This document shows, piece after piece, positions 56,217 through 64,000 of a DNA stretch of 64,000 bases (position 1 is its first letter; every line of letters begins with the position of its first letter). Below the pieces are notes generated by a model. It was given only the letters and a program-made list of their open reading frames with translations. It did no database searches and was not told the origin of the DNA. Source of the DNA: Gambelia wislizenii (taxonomy: Eukaryota > Chordata > Lepidosauria > Squamata > Crotaphytidae); assembly GCA_030847615.1 (NCBI GenBank), contig JAUMIR010000005.1, positions 62,461,001-62,525,000 of the forward strand, given 5' to 3'. The position numbers and the translations under genes are program-made.

Positions 56217-57261
56217 GTAACTAGGGAAAAGGAAAGATGAGTTTGCTGTTGTTCCATGGTTAATACAGGATAGCATGTAAGTGACTATTTACATTTATGC
56301 TTTTTAAAAGCTCTCGTCTATTTTCTTACATTCAGTCTGTGACTTTCTTTGTGGCTTGTGTAGTGAAAATTAGGGCACCTTCCACACACAAGAAATATCA
56401 GCAGGCCTGGGGAAATTTATGGGTTTGGAGAAGTATAAAACATCTTTAGAAGCTACCCATAAAGGTACTGGAACATCAAAAACAACCCAGTGGGTGCTGA
56501 GTATATTCAGGGGTCACATGCTGACTATTGGGGTGGGGAGGGGGAGTAAACAAGAATGCCCAGAATTCTAGAGGGCCATCTACCCTGCAACATTTCGTTG
56601 TAGATCTCACCTGGATATACTGCTAGTGAACTCAGTTCACTGAGAGCCACCCCTTCGGTAGTCAAAACAGCATCATTCACATACAGGAGGGATGTATTAT
56701 AAGGCTCGTTGAACCCCAAAACTTCCATGTTATTTCTGTGTCTGGTACCAGATTTTCTGTTAAGTAGTGGGATATCCTACAAAAAGCCATGGCTGACTGC
56801 TTGTAACACCAAAGGCATTTCCTATTGTTTCAAGTTCTTTTTGTACTTATTTTATTCCCTATGTATGAAAAGTGTATAGGTGTCTGCATGGAATGCAGCT
56901 CTACCATCTCTACAAATAATGTGGAACTTTGAAAGGAAAGAAAACATAACAAACTCCATTGCCAAATGCAGCAAGAAACCATTATACATGTAACCTGTTT
57001 ATTTTCTCATTTGTGCAAACTAGCCTTCTCTCTATGAAAATGTGTTTATCTTCCTACTAATGCAATTTTACTCATTTACAACATTCTTGATGTCACTGTC
57101 ACTTATATTTCTTCTAAGTTCCCAGTGTCCACTACATCCTGCTCCCTGCAGGTTTCCATTTAGTAGCTGGAAAATGTAGCATTTAGGTCACCCCTCTTTT
57201 GCACTCATAACCCATTCCCCCTCAGTGTACATTATATACCATTGGAAGAAAAATCCTTGTA
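56217..57261. other. Intron after last visible exon, nothing recognised
   Basis: I looked for the next ARHGAP10 exon and did not see it. Confidence 0.4.
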
Positions 57262-58234
57262 CAGGTTGAGTAACCCTTATCTGAAATGCTTTGACTAGAA
57301 ATGTTTCATATTTTGGAATTTTTTTTTTCAGATTTTGGAATACTTACATATACATAATGAGATCTTGGAAATGGGATTCAAGTCTAAACATGACATTAAT
57401 TTATGTTTCATAGGGCTTGTCTACACATGGGGCAAAAACTCTGAATGGAGTCCTGCTCCTCATGCCCCCACGTTTGCCTGAAGCCCTACACAGTATTTAT
57501 TCACTGCAGGGAAGTTTGGTACTTGTCTTCACTATTTGACTGTCCCTGTGGACTTTTGTCCACTGCTACAACCATTGTAAAGCTCAGGAGGAAAGTTCCT
57601 AGCTGAAGGGAGAGGTTTTCTCCCTTCCCTGACTGTGTAGCGCTGCCTCCACCTGCTTACCCTTCACAGGAAGAGACACTTGAAAGCAAGTGACAGGTGA
57701 GTGGAGAGCGGGTGGAAGCAACACTGCTAAGCCAGGGGAATGGAGGCAACCTCCCTTTAGCCACAAACAAAGCAAGCAATGGACAAGTAGAAGAATGGGT
57801 GAAAGTTGTGCTGCCAAGCCAAGGGAAGGGAGAAAACCTCTCCCTTCAGCTGGGAACTTGCCTCCTGTGCTTTAAAATTGTCACTGTGGCAGCAGCAGTG
57901 GTCGTGGTAGAAGAAAACATGGAGAAAACCCCAACTCCAACATACTCCACATCAAGATAAAATACCCTGAAATGCCCTGAACCTGGGCCATGCATCATGT
58001 GGCCTGTTCGCTGCAGATTCAGTTTTTTTAATAGTGTAGACAAGCCCATATACACCTTAAACATATAACCTGAAGGTAATTTTATACACAATCTTTTTAA
58101 TAATTTTGCACATGAAATAAAGTTTATATACATCGAATCATGAGAAACCAAAGGTGCCACTATCTCAGCCACTCATGTGGACAATTTTGGAGGATTTCAG
58201 ATTTCAGAATTCTGGATAAGGGACACTCAACCTC
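57262..58234 (+). mobile_element. Tigger-like MITE, second family, split by another MITE
   Basis: Left caggttgagtaacccttatc and right ggataagggacactcaacct are inverted. Without the insertion at 57413-58047 it aligns to the copy at 35869-36184. Confidence 0.87.
57413..58047. mobile_element. Nested MITE with gggcttgtctacac ends
   Basis: Ends gggcttgtctacac / gtgtagacaagccc are perfect 14-bp inverted repeats flanked by ATA on both sides (57410-57412, 58048-58050). A perfect internal 30-bp inverted pair lies at 57601-57630 and 57822-57851. The 3-bp flank suggests a PIF/Harbinger-type insertion, but 2 bp or 8 bp duplications cannot be excluded. Confidence 0.88.
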
Positions 58235-58532
58235 TACCTACATGCTTTATAAATGTTTCAAATATTGTATAGGACATTTACTAAATTCTGATTTCATTTA
58301 TCACATTGACTGAACCCATGCTCCCCGAATCAAAAGATACTTGTTGGTCATATAAAAATACAGTAGGGCAAGACACATGAAGTAAAAGCTTTGCTGAATA
58401 TAAGTAGATCTGGGTCTTGTCAGTGTCTCAACGGGAGACCTTTTGGGAATCCTATGCAGACAGCTTTCAATTCCATGGAAGAAAGGAAGGATAAATAGAT
58501 AGTGGGGTGGCTGGGTTATTGAATGAGTGGAT

Positions 58533-58700
58533 CGTTGTTATGTACTTTCAAGTTGACTCTGACTTATAGCAATCCTGTCCTAGGGTTTTCTTGGCAAAAT
58601 TTATTCAGAGGAGGTATCCACTTGGGTTTCTGTGTCTGAATGGGATTTGAACCCTGGTCTCCCAAGATCCTAGTCCAACAGAGAGACCACTATACTGTGC
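58533..58700 (-). mobile_element. tRNA-derived SINE, inverted, shortened
   Basis: gtactttcaagttgactctg to the tRNA head agaccactatactgtgc; the middle section is about 60 bp shorter than the copy at 7468. Confidence 0.85.
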
Positions 58701-61700
58701 AAGCTCTTGTGTGGTTGAATTAGATGCATAGTTATTCAAAGTACATAATAGACTGCCATTTTTTGTAAAGAAAATATTAGAAAACTGATAAAACCACCTT
58801 GAAAAGTATTCAAAAATAGCATCTCTAGTCCATTGTCCCAACTTGGGATTCTTCTGACCTACTTCATTTAGCTGAATATATAGGTAGGATCTAGACAGGG
58901 GGAGGTCAGTAAGAAGAGAAATATGTTAATACAGAATACAAAATTTTAAAGTGGGTCCTCTGTTTGCTTGAAAGTAGTTCTTAAAAAGTTGAAGACTTGC
59001 TTTAAAGTAGTCTGAACTAGAACCATCTCGAAACTGCTGTAAATAAAGTGTTCAATAAAGCAGTGATGTAGTTCTTGTGAGAATTTCTGACTCAGCCAAA
59101 AATCAAATATCCACTGAAGCTTTACAGATTAATCAGAGCACAATTGCAGGTGAAAATAAGCATTGACAGTTTGTGATTACAAACTTTGTGAATTGCTGAA
59201 ATGGCAATAGTGTGTCTTGTGCCATTTGTTCACCTATAAAGGTTACTTGTAAGCATTGCTTACAAGTTTTGAGCAACAGCTGTTCATAAAGATGGGCCTC
59301 AAATGCATCAACTTTTCTTCCTTTTTGTTGATGCAGATATACCACCTCATGGTTGAAACAAATGGCATCAGCCTTTTTGCATTGCCTTAGGAATTTTATG
59401 TTGCTTTGAGTTTTAAAGTAGTAATCTCAGTATTTCAGGAAAAAAAGAGAATAAAAACATGTGCATTGGCTTTTATGATCTAGTCTCAATACTTACTTGG
59501 GGTACTGAGAAGTTTAACATACATTTTACTTTAAAATCTGTAATAGCTTTATAATTATACCATCTCTTCTTCACTTGCCAGAAAGTATCTGATTGTTTGG
59601 TTGAGTTATATTTCCCACATGTACTCCCCCCACCCTTTGGCAAAAATACTTACTTTTAATATGGTGGAGACTTTTACGATTGTGGATTGACTGAACTGGA
59701 TGCAGTTTATTATAGCTGGACTGACAGACAGATGCCACTAGGTCAACTGAGACTAAAAGTGCTTCATTTTTAAACATTAATTTTATTTTTCTAGATGATG
59801 ACAGCAACAGAGAGGTGGCAGTATAGGCATATAGATTTTTCACTGTTTCTCCTTTAGCTCTCATAAACTCTGATTTTTCCTGATTCTCTAAGATAAGTCT
59901 TTTTATTGTTACAGGAAATATGAGGAGCTAATAAAGTTTAATTTTATTCATTATTGGAAAATTCAAAACAAGATTTTAAATTAACATTATGTCATTAATC
60001 CTAGCAATAGCTATGCGACATCATGTGTGAGTGCAGATTGTTACCTCCATATTATGTATAGGAAGCTGAGGCCAAAGGATTTGAATTGATCACCCATAGC
60101 AACTCAGATGAGTTTTTAATCAAGGAAATCTAGCTTGTAAATGATGTTGTTAACTATGTTACTGTACCACGGCTGAAGAATGACAAGAATTGTATACTGT
60201 ATATCTGAGCGGATTGATTTGGACCTAAGATCACAGTAGTGTATTCTGTTGTTTTCATCTTACTACAGTGATTTCTCAGATTTCTTTCCTCTGGTTTTAT
60301 ATCAGTAGAAGTATACAAAGGGTTATCGTTAGAGTAGTTTGCATTCTGTTAAAACACAAACAACTTTTGCTTTATTTGTACATCTTTTTAGAGGATACTG
60401 GTATTTTATGGGAGTTTATAAAGAGAATGATTCAGTGGCACCAGTAATTCTTACTCTCACACAAGGTGTCGGAAATCTACAAACCTTGAAAAGAGGAGAA
60501 GGGGGAAACATTGAAAGAAAATCCATTGCCCATCCTTATTTTCTAGGTTTAGAAAATCGTTTTGTATGTGAACTGTATTTTCTTGTTACAGTCTGTGGTA
60601 GTAATTATCCAAAAAATGAACATATTATTTTTGTTTAACTCTATATGCGTAAAGGACATTAACTAGATTTTCCATTTCCTCTTTATGTTGGACGCTGTTT
60701 CTATAATTGTTTTTTCATAAGGGCTCCCCCTTACAGTAAAACATGATGGTTCTTATGTCTTTATCATGTGGTTTCAGTGTAATGCTTTACAGTAGAAATG
60801 CTAGGTTGAACTTGAAAGCTAAAAGCCTGGTTAAGTAATTTTAGAATGCTTTAACTGTTATACCAATATTTTTTTTTTCAGTATGGAAGAGCTTTTTGTC
60901 ATGTCTGTGTATCTTATCTTATTCCCAAAATAACTGTCTTTGAAAGATGGAATAATATTTACCTGTCCACATTAAAACAAAGCTACAGACAGGAAAATGT
61001 CTTTCATTAATTCTTAAGACTGCTTACATATTTTATTCATTTATATTTATATGCCACTTTCTACCAGACTTCTCTCACAAATTAACTTCCATAAACAGCA
61101 TCTACAAAATAATGATGCAAGTAAGAATGATCCGGGGGAGATGGGACCCCTTGTAAATGGGATAGGAAGACCTCAGGCTTGTGAGATCTACATTGTGTTT
61201 TAATAAAAAACCTAAGTTCCACTATCAATGCCATGTGTAAAATGTTTGGGATGGAGTTCTCCTCCTCCTACAGAGACTGAACTAACACCAACTTTAAATT
61301 AAGAGTGATCTGCCTATGATGGAGTTATTTGTGTCTCCAACAATAGCTCACCTTGAGCAGCTAAAATCTGAAATCTCTGACCCAGCTTGTGAACTGCTAC
61401 ACATGTTGGGCATAACATCCATGTGAGCCAGAGGATATCCTGAGTGACAACATGCATATTTAAGTTTCTTTGTAGTGGTAAGTCTGCAGGCCTCTGATGC
61501 CACCTCTCTTAAGTTCAGTCTAGGAGAAGGTCAGGTGGTCATTATGTAATCCTACAAAAACCTTTTCTTAATTTTATCCTCTGTGTGCCTTATTATTGAA
61601 AAACATGGGGTGGGGTGGAGTTGCCACAACTTTGAAATTAATTTCTCTCTTAAAAAAAAATATTTTAAAGCATTTGATGGATAGTACAAAATATCACATT

Positions 61701-64000
61701 TTTAGATGTTTGAGTGCTTATGTTGGTGTTTCAGCACAGCTTTTGCTGATATTATTTGTAGTAGATGTCACATTAAAATTATTAGACGTACAGCTCTGAA
61801 AAGCAAAAATAAACACACTGTGCAAATCAACATGGCTTTATGAGAAACTTTGCTTTGGTTACTAAAACATTGCAAGACAAATTATAAATTCTAACATCCA
61901 TACAGAGCATGCTTTCTTGTTTGCCATATACTGTAGATCATTTTGGAATACATCTCCTTAGTTCAGTATAAAGTTTTACAAACAGAATGGCAGCTGTTAT
62001 CTTCCTGTTTGAAAAAAATCACAGCATGTCATAGATTCTTAGGCAGGCAAACAAGCAAGAAGAAGAAACTTAATGCAGGTTGTTACTGTTGTCTTTAATG
62101 CTTGTTTACAAACTCACTAAGGTACTGTTTTTTGCATATGTCTTATCTATGAAGATGGTGCATGAAAACTTTGAGTAAAATTCTATTAAATACATTTTGA
62201 AAGTATGTGTCTTAATATTGATGATGAAAATGTCTTCTAAAATAATCCAGTTACAGTATTCTTGACATAGGAAGGACATCCAGCCAGTCAGAACTATTCT
62301 GTTCCTGATATATCCTGTAATTTCTGTATACAAATATGGAACCTGTTTCTTTTTCATGGCAGAATCATTTTAGATGTGAACTTACTGATGATTTCAGGTA
62401 TTCGTGCATAATGGCCAGATCTTTATGTCTCCCACAGTTTCACAATTCCTGTGCATTTAAGAAGATAATTTGGAAACAAGACCTTTCTTGGTTTTTAATA
62501 GCCAACATGGAGAGTTTCAGTTCACATACCATAGTTAGCTCTATTTTTTGTGTGTGTGTGGTGTTAATGAACTGATGCACATCAAATCTTACAGTACAGA
62601 TCAAAATGTAAGATTTACTTCTGAAGTCTCTAACTAGGCCTTAGAGCCTTTTCCTGATCATATTGTAGGAGATATGTGTCTCTTCCAGTTAAAACCTGTT
62701 GTTATTTTTAAAAGTAGGTTGATCATTGATCTTACAAATTCTAGGATATCTTGTTTTCTGCTTGGTCAAATATCATACCTTGGCTCATGCTACCAGCCCT
62801 CATGGAGTCGCTAAGGATTCCTGCAACAGAATCATCATCCAAAGCACCAGCCACATGGATGCCTTGGAGAAAGCATTTAATAGAGAAGCCATCTCTTTCT
62901 TCTTCAGCATTCATCACCAAACTGACTGATTGTGAAGGCTTCTCAACTCATTGCACTTGTTACTGGCTGTGACTGACAAAACTAATGCAGGATCTCAATA
63001 TTTGGGACAAAAAGTTCTATTTTGTTTGCAGTTTTTTTATCTAATATTTCTGTGTGTGGTGTACTATTGCTGATTTCTCTGGGACAGGATTTCTGTCTTT
63101 TTGAATCACCTTCCAGAACATCGGTAGTGATATTAATTATTTATTTTATCTCTACCCTGCCTTTCTCCCAAAATGGGATCCAAAGCTGCTTTTTAAAATC
63201 TAAATTCCAAACAGGAGGTTTTTGTGGTCCAAGCAGCTGAACTTGTGCTTTGGGTTTAGCTGTGATGATGAAAGGGATAGAGAAATTGGGGCAAAGGACT
63301 CAGTGCAGCCTTGACCCCCTTTTTATAACCCCTAAGTCCCTCCAAAAACCCCACCTTCCCATTTTTAATTTTGGAGTGAAAATTTCCCCTTGTCACCTGG
63401 AGTGGCAGTATGCATCCATAGCACTCTCCATCCTAAATGTTCTTAAAAGCTGGTTTTTGGGCTGAAAGCCCCAAAACTTGGGCTGAAATCCTAAATCAGA
63501 GATTACAATGCATAACTTTACTATGACAGAGCTACGAACCATGCCAGTGAATTATGATGAGGCACAACAGGGCACCATGCAAGAGGTCCTTTGAGCAGCA
63601 GGGGCTCCCTTTGCACAGTGTGTCCTGATGCACATACGTCCTGGTGTGCATCAGAATACAATTTGCATTGGGACTGTTGCAGTGGCCACACTGCTGGCAC
63701 CACTTGTGCAGTGTGGTCCTGGAGCTGTAAATATATCTCTCTTCCTAAGAATAGTAGCATTGCACAACATAGTGATTCACCTTTTTGTGATCATTAGTCA
63801 GTTTACAATGACATAGTACCGAGCAGGATGCCAGCCCCAGAAGGTCAATCTAAGTAGCCCTTCATGACTTCCCAGTTGCAGTGGCTCTTCATTGCAAAGA
63901 AGTTTCCACAGGTGAATCTTTCTTACACAAATCTTTTCCCACTTTGCAAGATGGCCTGTAACCTCCACCTCTTCAAACATGTTGTCAGTATAAGTTGAGT
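58701..64000. other. Intronic tail of the window, little recognised
   Basis: No exon or clear transposon. Weak retroposon-tail-like patches occur near 61040 (atttatatttatatgccact) and 63145 (ttattttatctctaccctgc). A minus-strand 69-codon open frame is noted separately at 62741-62947. Confidence 0.4.
62741..62947 (-). other. Unrecognised minus-strand short open frame
   Basis: Open from 62947 to a stop at 62741-62743; the first ATG is at 62914, giving 57 residues. It reads MNAEEERDGFSIKCFLQGIH and later DDDSVAGILSDSMRAGSMSQ. Composition looks protein-like (acidic, few rare residues), but I do not recognise it. A stop lies just upstream and no clear splice site delimits it. It could be a retrocopy fragment or chance. 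Confidence 0.25.

Noticed and set aside
60339..60638. 99-codon + strand frame as the next ARHGAP10 exon
   Set aside because: Its residues do not resemble the ARHGAP10 region after RhoGAP (IFRTPP and Ser/Pro-rich).
1..64000. CRISPR array or prokaryotic defence system
   Set aside because: No regularly spaced short repeats with unique spacers and no bacterial genes; the regular repeats seen are minisatellites within eukaryotic transposons.

Overview
The window is vertebrate nuclear DNA: part of one large, intron-rich gene packed with transposable elements. It shows no bacterial operons, no CRISPR array and no canonical tRNA or rRNA gene. Fifteen short blocks on the + strand, each between an AG acceptor and a GT donor and all phase-compatible, join into one uninterrupted 467-codon reading frame. 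By recalled protein similarity they encode the middle of ARHGAP10 (GRAF2), a Rho GTPase-activating protein: the C-terminal half of the BAR domain, the whole PH domain and nearly all of the RhoGAP domain, including the arginine finger. The 5' exons (start of BAR) and 3' exons (Ser/Pro-rich region and SH3) were not found and should lie outside the window or be too short or diverged to see. The transcript probably crosses the entire window.

The repeats point to a squamate reptile, possibly an iguanian lizard. They are tRNA-derived SINEs ending in an ACAAC-rich tail, a 5S-rRNA-derived SINE, a CR1 3' end, a BovB (RTE) fragment, another decayed LINE reverse transcriptase, two DIRS-type tyrosine-recombinase retrotransposons, a Copia-like gag fragment, and many Tigger/pogo-like MITEs flanked by TA. 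The species assignment is inference from repeat content only.

Layout: 0-15 kb is intron with a promoter-like dispersed repeat (copy 1), a LINE, SINEs, a GC-rich minisatellite MITE nested in another MITE, a decayed DIRS element (9.3-13.4 kb) and a Copia-like gag remnant. 15-20.2 kb holds five BAR/PH exons and a CR1. 20.2-28.2 kb is one intron containing a DIRS element (21.34-25.75 kb) whose inverted terminal repeats and internal complementary region are still readable. 28-41 kb holds six exons for the PH domain, the linker and the start of RhoGAP. 41-51 kb is a large intron with an inverted-repeat element, the 5S SINE, BovB and copy 2 of the promoter-like repeat. 51-56.2 kb holds the last four visible exons, interleaved with two more GC-rich MITEs. 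56.2-64 kb is intron with nested MITEs and no recognised exon.

The most interesting material is in the repeats: the DIRS pair with complementary pol deletions and intact terminal logic, the TA-flanked MITE group that carries unrelated GC-rich minisatellites, and the dispersed repeat carrying YY1-like, CCAAT and GC-box motifs.
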